Shown: positions 53,569 to 63,688 of the stretch, piece by piece
Layout: each line of letters begins with the position of its first letter
How positions within the stretch are numbered: position 1 is the stretch's first letter
Source: Bradyrhizobium sp. CB3481
Lineage (GTDB): Bacteria; Pseudomonadota; Alphaproteobacteria; Rhizobiales; Xanthobacteraceae
Assembly: GCF_029714305.1 (NCBI RefSeq)
Contig: NZ_CP121647.1
Coordinates: forward strand, 7,971,628-8,035,627
DNA length: 64,000 nucleotides
Reading direction: 5' to 3'
Notes under the pieces: model-generated
The model's input: the letters and a program-made list of their open reading frames with translations, nothing else
Database searches by the model: none
Told to the model about the DNA's origin: nothing
Program-made: the position numbers and the translations under genes

Positions 53569-53595
53569 CATTATTGGACCAAGGACGCGTTTATC

Positions 53596-55878
53596 TTACG
53601 CCTTCATATTCGCCTTCACCGCTTCCGCGGTGATCGGCAACGAGCGGATGCGTGCGCCGCAGGCGTTGAAGATGGCGTTGCCGATCGCGGGCGCGATGAC
53701 GGTGACCGCCGGCTCGCCGACGCCGGTCGGCTTGTCGCCGTTGGCGATGACGTTGACGGCGACTTCCGGCGTCTGGCTCATCCGCAAGGGCGTGTAGGCA
53801 TCGAAATTGGTCTGTTCGATACCGCCGCCCTTCAGCGTCGCCTTCTCGTACATGGCGAGCGAAAGGCCCCATAGCGCCGCGCCCTCGACCTGGGCACGGA
53901 TGTTGTCGGGATGCACCTGCATGCCGACGTCGGTGGCCACGGTGAGTTTCTTGACCTTGACTTCGCCGGATGGCGACACCGCGACATGAGCAACGCAGGC
54001 GGTCCAGCTTGCGGTGGCGCGCTCCTGCGACGAGACGCAGGCAACCCCCATGCCCTCGCCCTTCGGCAGCTTGGTGGTGCCGTAGCCGGCCATGCCAATC
54101 GCCGCCAGCAGCGTGTTGCGCAGACGCTGCGCGCCGCCATCGTTCTTGCCCTTGCCGTCGAGCAGGGCGATGCGGAACTGGGCAGGATCCTGGCCGGTCG
54201 CATGCGCGAGCTCGTCGATCATGCTTTCGACCGCCCAGAACGTCCAGCCCGGCGCCACCGAGCGCAACTGACCTGACGGCGTGGCGTTGTGCGCCATCTC
54301 GTTCTTGATGGCGCGGACATTGTGATTGGGCACGGAATAGAAAAAGTCCGCCCCGTTCACCGTGAAGGAATCGAGCGAGCCCTTCTTGTCGACCGATGGC
54401 GACAGCATGTCGGGAATTCCCCAGCGCGCCGTCGGCCAGGCCGAGACCACGTCGTGATTGAGCGCGATCAGCTTGCCGTCGCCATCCAGGCCCGCTTTGA
54501 CCTTCTGGAAGGTCAGCGGACGCGAATAGTCCATGGTCATGTCGTTTTCGCGCGAGTAGATCACCTTGACCGGCTTGCCGACGGCCTTCGCCGCCTGCAC
54601 TGCCGGCACCATCATGTCGGCATCGAGCCGCCGGCCGAAGCCGCCGCCGAGCCACATCTGGTGCATCACGACGAATTTCGGATCGATCCCGGCGGCGCCC
54701 GCTGCGATCGCCCCGGAGCGCGTCGCGAACTGGTTGCCGGAATAGATGTGCAGGATCTCGCCCTTGAACTCCGCGGTCGCGTTCATCGGCTCGAGCGGCG
54801 CGTGGATGTTGATGCTGGTGGTGTATTCGGCCTCCAGCACCTTGGCCGCGGTCCCGAAGGCCGCCGCCGTATCGCCGTCCTTGACGAAGAACTGCCCGGA
54901 ATCCTCGAGCGCCTGCAGCCGCTTGGCCTCGTCGAGCAATGACTGGCTCGACAGCTTGGCGTTCGGGCCGTTGTCATAGGTGATCTTCAGCGCGTCGGCC
55001 GCCTTGCGAGCGTTGGCATAGGTGTTGGCCACCGCCACCACCCAGCCGGTCGTGCTGCCAGTCTGGTCGTCGAGCGTCACCGCCTTGATGAACCCCGGCA
55101 CCTTCTTGGCGGCGGAATCGTCGACCGATTTCACCGTGACGCCATAGCGCACCGGCGGGGTGACGATCTTGCCGTAGACCATGCCCGGCAACATGACGTC
55201 GATGCCGTATTTGGCGGTGCCGTTGACCTTCGGCGGAATGTCGAGCTGCGGCACCGAGACCCCGACCATGGTGTACTGGTCGGGCGTCTTCAGCTTGATC
55301 GCCTTGAGCTCATCCGGCGTGAAGGTCTTGGTGACCTTGCCGCTCTTGACGATTTCCGCAAACGTCATCGACTTCTTCGACTTCGGATGCGAGACGGTGG
55401 AGTTGCGCACCACAAGTTCGGCGGCCGGTACGCCCATGATGCCAGCGGCCGCTTCCGTCAATGCCATTCGCCCCGCGGCGCCCGCGCGGCTCATCGCATC
55501 GAAGTTCATCATTGTGCTCCAGCTTCCGCCGGTGATCTGCGCCCCCAACACGGGGTCGTTGAACTTCGGATCGTTCGAAGCAAGCTGGACCCGCATGTCC
55601 TTCCAGCTCGCGCCAAGCTCTTCGGAAACGATCTGAGCCATGGTGGATGCGATGTGCTGGCCCATGTCGGCCTTGCCGCAGGTGACGGTAACGAGACCGT
55701 CGGGCGCGATCGAATACCAGACCGAAGGTTCGAAGTTGGAAGGCGCGGCGAGCGCAGAATCGACGCCGGGCACCGCGGCATAGCCGAGCACGAGGCCGGT
55801 GGCTGCGGAGCCGACCAGGAATGAGCGGCGGCTGAGATCGGTGGGCGCGCGATCAGTGACGTTCACGTGCTTGTTCAT
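53596..55878 (-). CDS. Xanthine dehydrogenase-family molybdopterin subunit (IorB-like), Tat-exported
   Basis: 760 residues. The Tat signal is [19 protein letters not shown] near residue 20. The large Moco-binding subunit has [65 protein letters not shown], and the catalytic Glu in [19 protein letters not shown] near the C-terminus. This is the isoquinoline 1-oxidoreductase/aldehyde dehydrogenase type, working in the periplasm. ATG 55878 overlaps the IorA stop by four bases. No XdhC/CoxI maturation gene or cytochrome subunit is in the window. Confidence 0.92.
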   Translation of the reverse strand: MNKHVNVTDRAPTDLSRRSFLVGSAATGLVLGYAAVPGVDSALAAPSNFEPSVWYSIAPDGLVTVTCGKADMGQHIASTMAQIVSEELGASWKDMRVQLASNDPKFNDPVLGAQITGGSWSTMMNFDAMSRAGAAGRMALTEAAAGIMGVPAAELVVRNSTVSHPKSKKSMTFAEIVKSGKVTKTFTPDELKAIKLKTPDQYTMVGVSVPQLDIPPKVNGTAKYGIDVMLPGMVYGKIVTPPVRYGVTVKSVDDSAAKKVPGFIKAVTLDDQTGSTTGWVVAVANTYANARKAADALKITYDNGPNAKLSSQSLLDEAKRLQALEDSGQFFVKDGDTAAAFGTAAKVLEAEYTTSINIHAPLEPMNATAEFKGEILHIYSGNQFATRSGAIAAGAAGIDPKFVVMHQMWLGGGFGRRLDADMMVPAVQAAKAVGKPVKVIYSRENDMTMDYSRPLTFQKVKAGLDGDGKLIALNHDVVSAWPTARWGIPDMLSPSVDKKGSLDSFTVNGADFFYSVPNHNVRAIKNEMAHNATPSGQLRSVAPGWTFWAVESMIDELAHATGQDPAQFRIALLDGKGKNDGGAQRLRNTLLAAIGMAGYGTTKLPKGEGMGVACVSSQERATASWTACVAHVAVSPSGEVKVKKLTVATDVGMQVHPDNIRAQVEGAALWGLSLAMYEKATLKGGGIEQTNFDAYTPLRMSQTPEVAVNVIANGDKPTGVGEPAVTVIAPAIGNAIFNACGARIRSLPITAEAVKANMKA

Positions 55879-56366
55879 GTGGCCCTCCGCTCGGTCGAGG
55901 CGTTGGAGGCGGTACGCATTTCGGACGCGGCGCGCATGATCGCCTTCTGAATGCGCGAATAGGTCATGCAACGGCACAGATTGCCGTCCATATGCGCGAC
56001 CACTTCATCCTTGGTCGGATTGGAATTCTTGGAAAGCAGCGCGGCTGCCTGCATGATCTGGCCGGACTGGCAGTAGCCGCATTGCGGCACCTGCTCGGCG
56101 ATCCAGGCCTTCTGCAGGGGATGATCGCCCTTGGCGGAAAGCCCCTCGATGGTGGTTATCTTTTTCCCGACGGCGTCGCTGACCATGGTCTGGCAGGAAC
56201 GGACGGCTTCGCCATTGACGTGAACCGTGCAGGCGCCGCAGAGACCTGCGCCGCAGCCGAACTTCGTACCGGTCATCTGCAATTGCTCGCGGATGACCCA
56301 GAGCAGCGGCGTATCGCCAGCCGCCTCGACGGACATATTCCGTCCGTTGATATTCAGATTTGGCAT
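55875..56366 (-). CDS. [2Fe-2S] subunit (IorA-like)
   Basis: 163-residue iron-sulfur subunit with both clusters: plant-type Cys38, Cys43, Cys46 and Cys58 ([16 protein letters not shown]...SC) and the helical-type Cys96, Cys99, Cys131 and Cys133 ([17 protein letters not shown]). It carries electrons from the Moco subunit to an acceptor. No export signal, so it probably travels with the Tat-exported partner. First gene of the operon, sharing ATGA with iorB. Confidence 0.93.
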   Translation of the reverse strand: MPNLNINGRNMSVEAAGDTPLLWVIREQLQMTGTKFGCGAGLCGACTVHVNGEAVRSCQTMVSDAVGKKITTIEGLSAKGDHPLQKAWIAEQVPQCGYCQSGQIMQAAALLSKNSNPTKDEVVAHMDGNLCRCMTYSRIQKAIMRAASEMRTASNASTERRAT

Positions 56367-56692
56367 CGCGTTTCCCCTTCCGGTATTGGAAGCCGCTTAC
56401 GGCGGCATTCTCACTTTTGGTATTGGCCGGCACCCACCGGGTCGATGCCGGTCGCCGCGAGAATGATACCGAACTTTCCCGGAGGCAATCCAATTTGGAA
56501 TCGTTCGAAGAGAATAAAATCGAGGAGCGCCGCTTGTGCGCTGCGGCACGGCTTCGTCGAAGGCTTGTCATCGAGCGCGCGAGCCACGCGGCCCGTGCCT
56601 TCCGTTTACGCATTCCTCTCCCCTGATGGATCGCGCTAGGATGCGGGCGGCGATAACGGCAAGTTTCGCGCGTCTGATTTGGGAAAACCATA
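56367..56692. other. Divergent intergenic region, no feature found
   Basis: Gap between iorA (minus) and the alpha/beta hydrolase (plus). It should hold promoters for both, but I see no clear -35/-10 pair, operator or dispersed repeat. Several short frames read through it without ribosome binding sites. Confidence 0.5.
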
Positions 56693-57481
56693 ATGCCGAC
56701 AATCGATCGCGACGGGATCAAGATCTATTACGAGGTTCACGGCGCCGGCCCACCGCTGCTATTGACCCACGGCTATTCGTCGACCAGTGGGATGTGGCAG
56801 GGCCAGATCGAGGCCCTGTCGAAGCACTACAAGCTCGTGCTGTGGGACATGCGCGGCCACGGTCAGTCCGGTTACCCCGAGGATACCGCCGCCTATAGCG
56901 AAGCGCTGACGGTGGCCGATATGGCGGCGCTGCTCGATGCGGTCGGCGCCGAGACGGCGATCGTCGGTGGGCTCTCGCTTGGCGGCTACATGTCACTGGC
57001 GTTCTATCGCGTCCATCCGGAGCGCGTGCGCGCGCTCCTGATTATCGACACCGGCCCCGGCTTCAAGAAGGAGGACGCCCGCGAGGTCTGGAACAAGCGC
57101 GCGCATGATACAGCCGACCGCTTCGAGCGCGAGGGGCTGGACGTCTTGAAGTCGGGCAGCCGAGAGCGCTCGACCGTCACCCATCGCAATGCATCGGGGC
57201 TGGCGCGCGCCGCGCGCGGCATGCTGACCCAGCGCGATGCCCGCGTGATTGAATCCCTGCCCGACATCAAAGTGCCGTCGCTGATCGTGGTCGGCGCCGA
57301 CGACACCCCGTTCCTCGCCGCCTCCGACTACATGGCGACCAAGATTCCCGGCGCGCAGAAGGTGGTGATCCCCTCCGCCGGCCATGCCGTCAATATCGAC
57401 CAGCCGCAGGCCTTCATCGACGCCGTATTGCCGTTCCTGGCCGGCCTCGACACCAAGACAACGCAGAAAGCCGCGTCATGA
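56693..57481 (+). CDS. Alpha/beta-fold hydrolase
   Basis: 262-residue soluble hydrolase of the haloperoxidase/esterase type: oxyanion LLLTHGYSSTSGMWQGQI, LWDMRGHGQSGYPEDT, nucleophile Ser95 in GGLSLGGYMS, acid in VVGADDTPFLAAS, His231 in PSAGHAVNIDQP. Substrate unknown. Its stop overlaps the start of the next small gene by four bases. Confidence 0.9.
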   Translation: MPTIDRDGIKIYYEVHGAGPPLLLTHGYSSTSGMWQGQIEALSKHYKLVLWDMRGHGQSGYPEDTAAYSEALTVADMAALLDAVGAETAIVGGLSLGGYMSLAFYRVHPERVRALLIIDTGPGFKKEDAREVWNKRAHDTADRFEREGLDVLKSGSRERSTVTHRNASGLARAARGMLTQRDARVIESLPDIKVPSLIVVGADDTPFLAASDYMATKIPGAQKVVIPSAGHAVNIDQPQAFIDAVLPFLAGLDTKTTQKAAS

Positions 57482-57822
57482 GAACAGCCGCCATCGCTCT
57501 CATCGTGGTCGCAGGCGCTTGCACGCAAGCTGCCGCGCAAAAACTGCCGCCGATCGGCGGCCCCTATCCGCCGCCGTTCACCGAGACGCTCTCGAACAAC
57601 ACGCCATTGGCGTTCGGCATGGGCGCGGAGGAGGCAGCGCGAGCGCTCGGCGTGCCACTGAATTATGTCAGGGGACGCCCGGGCGACGAAATCTTCCTCG
57701 CCTTCCGCAACGTCGGCGGCAGCGGGCTGTTCTACAAGAAGGACCGGCTCTATCTGCAATTCCGCAAGGGGCGGCTGGCGGGCTGGAAAGGCGACTGGGG
57801 TGAAAACTGGATGTGGCAATAG
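57478..57822 (+). CDS. Small exported hypothetical protein
   Basis: 114 residues with a signal peptide (AAIALIVVAGACTQAAA). The mature part has FGMGAEEAARALGVPLNYVRGRPGDEIFLAFRN and DRLYLQFRKGRLAGWKGDW, a beta-strand-rich pattern somewhat like BamE/SmpA folds but not clearly in a family. ATGA overlap with the hydrolase gene suggests translational coupling. Confidence 0.75.
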   Translation: MRTAAIALIVVAGACTQAAAQKLPPIGGPYPPPFTETLSNNTPLAFGMGAEEAARALGVPLNYVRGRPGDEIFLAFRNVGGSGLFYKKDRLYLQFRKGRLAGWKGDWGENWMWQ

Positions 57823-57886
57823 CCCACCTCCGGAACCATTCCTTCGCAAAGCTACTTCGTGCAACTCAAACGCAAATGGATGATCC

Positions 57887-58561
57887 GTGGGACAAGATAT
57901 CAAACTGACGGCTTCGGACGGTTTTAATTTCGGTGGCTATCGCGCCGATCCCGCTGATACGCCGAAGGGCGCCATTGTGGTGATCCAGGAGATCTTTGGC
58001 GTCAATCACCACATCCGCTCGGTGTGCGATAGGCTCGCCGGCGAAGGCTATGTGGCGATTGCGCCGTCGATCTTCGACCGCACCCAGCCGAACTTCCAAT
58101 GCGGCTACTCGCCTGATGAGATCGCCAATGCGCGCAAGTTCATCGCCAATCCCGATTGGCCCGCGATGTTGCGCGATACCCAGGCTGCGATCGATGCCGT
58201 GAAGGGCGTCGGCCCGGTCGGCATCATCGGCTTCTGCCTTGGCGGCAGCATCGCCTATGCGGCGGCAACGAAGCTGTCGGGGCTATCGGCCGCCGTCGGC
58301 TATTACGGCGGCGCCGTCGTGCGCTTTGCCGACGACAAGCCGCAGGTGCCGACGCAACTGCATTTCGGTGAGAAGGATGCGGGGATTCCACTGACGGATG
58401 TCGAGACCATCAGGGACAAGCGGCCGGAAGTCGAGGTCCACATCTATCCCGGCGCGCAGCACGGTTTTCACTGCGACGAGCGCGCCAGCTACGACAAGGC
58501 CAGCGCCGATATCGCCTGGCCGCGCAGCCTGGCGTTTTTTGCGAAGCATTTGAGAAAGTAG
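57887..58561 (+). CDS. Dienelactone hydrolase family protein
   Basis: 224 residues. The catalytic Cys117 is in GFCLGGSIAY, Glu36 in QEIFGVN, Asp164 in FGEKDAGIP, and His192 in GAQHGFHCDERASY: a complete DLH Cys-His-Asp triad. Likely hydrolyses lactones or carboxy-esters in aromatic catabolism, though no pathway genes are near. GTG start at 57887. Confidence 0.9.
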   Translation: MGQDIKLTASDGFNFGGYRADPADTPKGAIVVIQEIFGVNHHIRSVCDRLAGEGYVAIAPSIFDRTQPNFQCGYSPDEIANARKFIANPDWPAMLRDTQAAIDAVKGVGPVGIIGFCLGGSIAYAAATKLSGLSAAVGYYGGAVVRFADDKPQVPTQLHFGEKDAGIPLTDVETIRDKRPEVEVHIYPGAQHGFHCDERASYDKASADIAWPRSLAFFAKHLRK

Positions 58562-58580
58562 AGGCGTCGATCTCTTTAAC

Positions 58581-58661
58581 GTCGTTCCGGGGCGCGTCGA
58601 AGACGCGAACCCGGAACCTCGAGATTCCGGGTTCGATGCCGTCGCATCGCCCCGGAATGAC
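58581..58661. repeat. Dispersed palindrome, GTCGTTCCGGGGCG family (copy 2)
   Basis: GTCGTTCCGGGGCGCG...CGCCCCGGAATGAC with an internal ACCCGGAACCTCGAGATTCC stem identical to that in 50117-50192. Confidence 0.88.
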
Positions 58662-58678
58662 AGAGTGCAACTAACGCC

Positions 58679-59686
58679 TCACTCGCCCCTGACGCCGGTG
58701 GCCTTCACGACGTCAGCCCATTTCTGGGAATCGCGGCGCAGGGCCTGCTCGAACGCTTCCGCCGAGCCACCGACCGGCACCAGGCTGAGCGCCTCTATTC
58801 CGGCGATGCCCTCGGGGGACGCGATGATACGGGCGAGTTCGTCCGAAAGCTTCGTCACGATCTCCTTGGGGGTGCCCGCAGGCACGAAAAAGCCGAGCCA
58901 GCCTTCGACCTCAAAACCGGGATAACCGAGCTCGCCCATCGTCGGCACGTCGGGCAGTGCTTTCCTGCGCTTCTCGCCGCCAACCGCCAGCGCCCGGAGC
59001 TTGCCGGCCTTGATTTGCGCGCTCGCCGTGGTCAGGTCCTGGAACGCCGAAGTCACCGTGTTGGCGAGCAGGTCGTTGGTCAGCGGAGCCGAGCCACGAT
59101 AGGGCACGTGGGTCATGTCGATATCGGCAACCTTCTTGAGAAGCTCGCCATAGAGATGCGACGTCGTCGCATTACCGAAGGTGCCGTAAGGCTTGCCCGG
59201 GTTCGCCTTGGCGTAGTCGATCAGCTCCTTCACGGATTTCATCGGCTGCTGCTCGGGGACGACCAGAACGATGGTCGACAATGCAGCCTGGGTAACCGGC
59301 GTGAGATCCTTGAAGACATCGTAGGGCAACTTGCCGACGAGGCTCGGCGCCTGGATGATCTGCGTGATCGCGAGCAGCACGGTGTAGCCGTCGGGCTGCG
59401 CCTTCGCCACGTAGTCGTTGCCGACCACACCGCCGCCGCCCGACTTGTTTTCGACGACGACCGTCGTCTTCCACGCCTCCTGCAGCTTGTTGGCAAGCAA
59501 CCGCGCCAGCACGTCGGTGGCGCCACCTGCGGGATAGGGCACGACGAAAGTGATACGCCGGCTCGGATAGGCGTCCGCCGCCGATGCCGGATGCGACGCG
59601 CCGCACAACGCCGTCACGGCAATGGAAGCAAGCAACGCCACTGCGGTCGCCGCGCGCGCCACGCTGACCGGCCAATGATAGTTCAT
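58679..59686 (-). CDS. Bug/TctC-type tripartite tricarboxylate receptor
   Basis: 335 residues from ATG 59686, with CCGGAG 7 bases upstream. Signal peptide ends ASHPASA-ADAYPSRRITFVVPYPAGGATDVLAR. It continues KSGGGGVVGNDYVAKAQPDGYT, YRGSAPLTNDLLANTVTSAF, and EVEGWLGFFVPAGTP. Second Bug protein of the window; only distantly like the first. No membrane components nearby. Confidence 0.92.
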   Translation of the reverse strand: MNYHWPVSVARAATAVALLASIAVTALCGASHPASAADAYPSRRITFVVPYPAGGATDVLARLLANKLQEAWKTTVVVENKSGGGGVVGNDYVAKAQPDGYTVLLAITQIIQAPSLVGKLPYDVFKDLTPVTQAALSTIVLVVPEQQPMKSVKELIDYAKANPGKPYGTFGNATTSHLYGELLKKVADIDMTHVPYRGSAPLTNDLLANTVTSAFQDLTTASAQIKAGKLRALAVGGEKRRKALPDVPTMGELGYPGFEVEGWLGFFVPAGTPKEIVTKLSDELARIIASPEGIAGIEALSLVPVGGSAEAFEQALRRDSQKWADVVKATGVRGE

Positions 59687-60020
59687 GGTCACACTCCGGA
59701 TTGCAGGCACTCTGCCGACAAACCGGCGCGCCTCGATTTCACGAGGCGGTTTCTACATCGCTGCAGCGCAAGATGGAATATGCTTTCGAATGTATTCGGC
59801 GCATAGCGCCAATTCATCGCACGCGGCCATCCGGACGCGTGAAACGCTGTCATTTCACTACTGCTGGTTAGATCCGCTCACGGAACATCAAGCAGCAATG
59901 GGCCGCGGTTCCGATGCAAAACAGATGATGAATTTTCCTGGTCAAATGCGCGGCATTTGCCTGACGCAATTGCTCAGGAAAACGGCCGGGCGTAACGACG
60001 ACACTTTGGTGACGACGCAC
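59687..60020. other. Intergenic region, no feature found
   Basis: Between the Bug gene start and the stop of the Wza-like gene, both on the minus strand. Somewhat richer in A/T than its surroundings. Should contain the Bug promoter. No repeat of the dispersed families and no plausible gene. Confidence 0.45.
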
Positions 60021-60770
60021 CTAGAACCAACGCTCGCCGACGAGCACCGTGTCGCCAGGGCTGATCGGGCTGGCGGGCGACACGACGAAGCGTGACGTTC
60101 CCGAGCCGTCGGTGTGGGTGACTGTGACGCTATCGCGGCGGGCGCGTGGCGAGAAGCCACCAGCGATCGCCACCGCGCTCTCGGCCGTCATGTTCGGCAC
60201 GTAGGGATATTGTCCGGGCGCGGCGACCTCGCCGAGAATGAAGAACGGCCGATACGCTTCGATCTCCACCGCGACCGACGGCTCCCTGATGAAGCCGGCG
60301 CGCAGCTTCGCCGAAATCTCCGCCGCCAGTCCGGCCGTGGTGCGGCCACGCGCCATGACCGATCCGATCAGCGGCATGGTGATCGAACCGCCGGCGCTGA
60401 CCGCATAGGTATTGGTGAGACCTTCCTGGCCGTAGACGACGACACGCAGCTTGTCGCCGGCATCGAGATGATAGGTCGCGTCATGTCGCACAGGCGCGGG
60501 TTCGACATAGGCGGCCGGTGCAGCAACGACGACGGGGATTGGTGCCGGGCGCGGCGCCGCGAAGGCGGCACGAAGCGCGCCGACCGCACCACCGCCGGAC
60601 CCGGCAGCGACTGCCTGCGGCGGCGGGCTGCCAGGCTGGCCATAGGCCATTGAATCGAGATCGCCTTGCGGCGCGACCGCCACCGGGCCGGTCGTGCGCA
60701 TGCAGCCGGACAAAGCGAGTGCCGTGATGATTGCAATGATCGCTATTCGAAACGCGCGCACAACCCGCAC
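60021..60770 (-). CDS. Wza-like polysaccharide export lipoprotein
   Basis: 249 residues. Lipoprotein signal with lipobox LSGC near residue 23, a Pro/Ala/Gly-rich linker, then a polysaccharide export domain (DATYHLDAGDKLRVVVYGQEGLTNTYAVSAGGSITMPLIGSV, TTAGLAAEISAKLRAGFIREPSVAVEI) and one SLBB-like repeat (FFILGEVAAPGQYPYVPNMTAESAVAIAGGF). It is shorter than full Wza and without the usual Wzc, Wzb or glycosyltransferase neighbours, so its system lies elsewhere. Confidence 0.87.
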   Translation of the reverse strand: MRVVRAFRIAIIAIITALALSGCMRTTGPVAVAPQGDLDSMAYGQPGSPPPQAVAAGSGGGAVGALRAAFAAPRPAPIPVVVAAPAAYVEPAPVRHDATYHLDAGDKLRVVVYGQEGLTNTYAVSAGGSITMPLIGSVMARGRTTAGLAAEISAKLRAGFIREPSVAVEIEAYRPFFILGEVAAPGQYPYVPNMTAESAVAIAGGFSPRARRDSVTVTHTDGSGTSRFVVSPASPISPGDTVLVGERWF

Positions 60771-60913
60771 CCCAGGCCATCCTCAAAACGAGGTAGCTCT
60801 AGTCTTGCACCGGGTATGGTTAACAAAGCGTTTTTTGCGATCGGGAGGGCAGAGCAAGGCAGACGCCCTCGCCCCACACTTTGTGGGACGAGGACACGAT
60901 TGAGACAAGTCAA

Positions 60914-61570
60914 TCAGGCGGTCACGCCGACGCCGATCGGGCACGACACGCCGGTGCCGCCCAGACCGCAATAGCCCGCCGGATTCTTGGCGAGATATTG
61001 CTGATGGTAGTCCTCGGCGAAATAGAATTCGCCTGACGGCGCGATCTCGGTGGTGATGGCGCCGAGCCCCTTGGCGGCGAGCGCCTTCTGATACATCGCC
61101 TTCGACTCCTCAGCAGCTTTGCGCTGCTCCTCGCCAAAGGTGTAGATCGCCGAGCGATACTGGGTGCCGACATCGTTGCCCTGGCGCATGCCCTGCGTCG
61201 GGTTGTGATTTTCCCAGAACGTCTTCAGGAGCTGGCCGTAGGAGATCTTCTTCGGATCGAACACGACCAGCACCACTTCGGTGTGACCGGTGCGGCCCGA
61301 ACAAACCTCTTCATAGGTCGGATTGGGCGTATGCCCGCCGGCATAGCCGACGGCGGTCGCATGGATGCCGTCGCCGAGCTCCCAGAACTTGCGCTCCGCG
61401 CCCCAGAAGCAGCCGAGGCCGAACACCGCCTGCTCAAGCCCTGCCGGATAGGGCGGCTGCAGCTTGCGGCCGTTCACGAAATGCGTGGTGGCGGTCGGGA
61501 TTGGCGTGGCGCGGCCCGGCAGCGCTTCGGCTGCGCTTGGCAACGCGGTGGATTTGCGCATGAACAACAT
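60914..61570 (-). CDS. msrA: Peptide-methionine (S)-S-oxide reductase MsrA
   Basis: 218 residues. MsrA repairs oxidised methionine in proteins. The catalytic motif is GLGCFWGAE with Cys54. Further family marks are [49 protein letters not shown], and the C-terminal [12 protein letters not shown] holding resolving Cys. ATG 61570 has GGAGGT 5 bases upstream. No msrB is adjacent. Confidence 0.95.
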   Translation of the reverse strand: MLFMRKSTALPSAAEALPGRATPIPTATTHFVNGRKLQPPYPAGLEQAVFGLGCFWGAERKFWELGDGIHATAVGYAGGHTPNPTYEEVCSGRTGHTEVVLVVFDPKKISYGQLLKTFWENHNPTQGMRQGNDVGTQYRSAIYTFGEEQRKAAEESKAMYQKALAAKGLGAITTEIAPSGEFYFAEDYHQQYLAKNPAGYCGLGGTGVSCPIGVGVTA

Positions 61571-61694
61571 GGAGTACCTCCAGGCGGGATAGCGGCGACG
61601 CGACAACGGCGCCGGCCGGCTCGACTTCTATATATGTCTTTACGCGCGATGCCGCAGCCCTGTTACGGCGACGCCCAATTGTCGGGGATGCCGA

Positions 61695-62012
61695 TCAGTC
61701 TCGCGAATAGCCGATCAGCGGCTTGCGGGGACGGAACAGGATCATCAGGAGAAGGCCGACCACGCCCAGCACGGCAAAGACCGGCTGGTCCAGCAGCACC
61801 CTGATGACGTTGTTCCAGAACCAGGGGGCGATGCCGGTCACCCAGATCTTGAAGGCCTCCTGGCTGGACTGATGGACGTCGTTCCAGAACTGGCCGAACC
61901 GGGTGAACCGCAGGGTCTGGTCGGCGACGAAACGGGCTCCGTCGTAGACCATAAAGATGAATCCGCCGGCCAGAAGCAGGAGGCCAATAAGCCGGAAAAA
62001 ACCGCGGATCAT
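61695..62012 (-). CDS. Small membrane protein, two-pass
   Basis: 105 residues with hydrophobic segments FFRLIGLLLLAGGFIFMVY (about 5-23) and VFAVLGVVGLLLMILF (about 77-92), and a polar helical loop between them (FGQFWNDVHQSSQEAFKIWV). Family not identified; the layout resembles conserved hypotheticals of this group. ATG 62012. Confidence 0.75.
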   Translation of the reverse strand: MIRGFFRLIGLLLLAGGFIFMVYDGARFVADQTLRFTRFGQFWNDVHQSSQEAFKIWVTGIAPWFWNNVIRVLLDQPVFAVLGVVGLLLMILFRPRKPLIGYSRD

Positions 62013-62143
62013 GCGTCACCCTATATATCTGTCGCCCCAGCGGCCGTCAGGCCATACCGGGAGCCCCCCGGAAATTCAACCTCATCAGCACCTTACGTGC
62101 CATTCCGGCCCCCTTCCCGGCCGGCCGGGGAGGGCGGAAGGCG

Positions 62144-62172
62144 TTGACGGTGCAGAACCGGCCCTCTATAAG
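62144..62172 (+). promoter_or_regulatory. Sigma-70 type promoter of rpsT
   Basis: TTGACG (62144-62149), 17-base spacer, TATAAG (62167-62172). Near-consensus. It leaves a leader of about 205 bases before rpsT, long enough for control of S20 synthesis. Confidence 0.7.
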
Positions 62173-62384
62173 ACCCCCAATGGCGGCGGGCGCAATCCCG
62201 CCGCCGCTGTTCTTTGAGCAGCGCCGCTCGCGGGAGCATTTTGGCTTCCGTCCATGGCATCCTCAAGAACGGCTTACGTCAGAACACCCTGGAAAACACA
62301 ACAAGCGTCGATCACGCAATTTGAACGGCCGGCGCGCTCAAGGGCCGACCACCCGAGCGACGACAGCCGAAGGATAGTTGAGAT

Positions 62385-62651
62385 ATGGCCAATACCTCTT
62401 CCGCCAAAAAGGCGACCCGCAAGATTGCCCGCCGTACCATCGTCAACAAATCGCGCCGCACCCAGATGCGTGGCGCGGTTCGCACCGTCGAGGAAGCGAT
62501 CAAGAGCGGCGACCGCAATGCGGCGCTCGAAGCGATGAAGCGCGCGGAACCGGAACTGATGCAGGCCGCGCAGCGCAACATCATTCACAAGAACAATGCG
62601 AGCCGGAAGGTGTCGCGCCTCACGCACGCGATCGCCAAGCTCGCCAAGTGA
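62385..62651 (+). CDS. rpsT: 30S ribosomal protein S20
   Basis: 88-residue primary 16S rRNA-binding protein of the small subunit. It starts [20 protein letters not shown] and has [18 protein letters not shown] and the conserved C-terminal [23 protein letters not shown] segment (here [19 protein letters not shown]). Length and basic composition are typical. Own promoter and terminator; monocistronic. In this bacterial group rpsT is a usual upstream neighbour of dnaA. Confidence 0.97.
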   Translation: MANTSSAKKATRKIARRTIVNKSRRTQMRGAVRTVEEAIKSGDRNAALEAMKRAEPELMQAAQRNIIHKNNASRKVSRLTHAIAKLAK

Positions 62652-62689
62652 GCTGAGACGAAGTGAGCTGAGAGAAAGAGACCTTCGTC

Positions 62690-62713
62690 AAAGCCCGGCT
62701 CGCCGGGCTTTTT
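62690..62713 (+). terminator. Rho-independent terminator of rpsT
   Basis: GCCCGGC (62693-62699), 2-nt loop, GCCGGGC (62702-62708), flanked by AAA and a TTTTTCTTTTT run. Confidence 0.92.
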
Positions 62714-63056
62714 CTTTTTGGGCCCATTCTTTCTTTTTCGGACATTTCATTTACGCATGCGCGAGTGAAATTGACTTCGTCACGAGCGCGCATCGCTGTT
62801 GGATTCCGGACACACACTGAACCGAACGCGCCGCATCGACTGTGACAATTCAATTGTCTCATTGCTGCACGCCGCCTTCCGTGTCACATTTCTCTCACCC
62901 GTAATTCTACGTGGTGCAACTTGCTGCACCCGCTTTGTCGTGCGCAATTGCGAGAAGTGCGATCACACGCGGCCGTTTAATCCGCCTTCAACGTCATCAT
63001 CGCCGTACGGGTTACCCTGCAAAAGCAATCGCGAAAAACTTCGTCTCGCTAATCAC

Positions 63057-63065
63057 TTATCCACA
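63057..63065 (+). promoter_or_regulatory. DnaA box
   Basis: TTATCCACA, exact match to the consensus, about 60 bases before the A/T-rich patch. Only one perfect box was found by eye. Confidence 0.5.
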
Positions 63066-63688
63066 TAGCGAGGAGAAGCGTTTTGAAAAACGGTGCGGGT
63101 AACCACGATTGTAACGATTTCTTAAAAAATTTTGCGAGTGCAGCGAAAACTGTCACGCAAGTTCGCGCTCAAGGATTCTGTGCGCGGATTCAAAAACTTG
63201 GTGTGGAGCGCCGCAATTGCAGCATTGCAACACAGCTCAAGACTCCCGAAAGCGCGACGAATCACGGATTGCGAGAAATCGCGCATGGTGTATTTGTTAC
63301 TTCGTTCGCGACGCCCACGGCTCTCCTGACCAGCGCGGTATGAGACCCAAGAGCGGACGTGCAAATCGGCGGCGGTGTGCGCGTTAGCGACGCTTTCCAA
63401 AGCGAAGCTGAGTTGGTGACTCATAGCAATATGAGAATAGTAGTTTTGTGTCTGATTTTCCCGGCGTTGCGCTCGTATCGAGCGCGCTCCGGATAGGGGG
63501 AATGAGATGCTTGCTGGCGATGCTGCGATGGGGAACGCGGAGCTTTCGAACGTGTTGAAGACGACAGACTGAGATACGCGGCGGCGCAGCGCTGAGCAAA
63601 GCGGATGTTCGGTAGCGGCAGACTGGCTTTGAAACACTGGTGATCTGATTGCTCGTCGCGCGTTCTCGCGGCGAGAGGGGGAGGTACT

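Noticed and set aside
1285..58661. CRISPR array
   Set aside because: The repeats are dispersed singly in many gaps, are long palindromes, and have no regular spacers or cas genes.
63083..63343. 86-codon frame from TTG with GAGGAG upstream
   Set aside because: The ribosome binding site is fair, but the codon choice is unlike the other genes, the translation shows no pattern, and the frame covers the A/T-rich patch next to the DnaA box. More likely non-coding.
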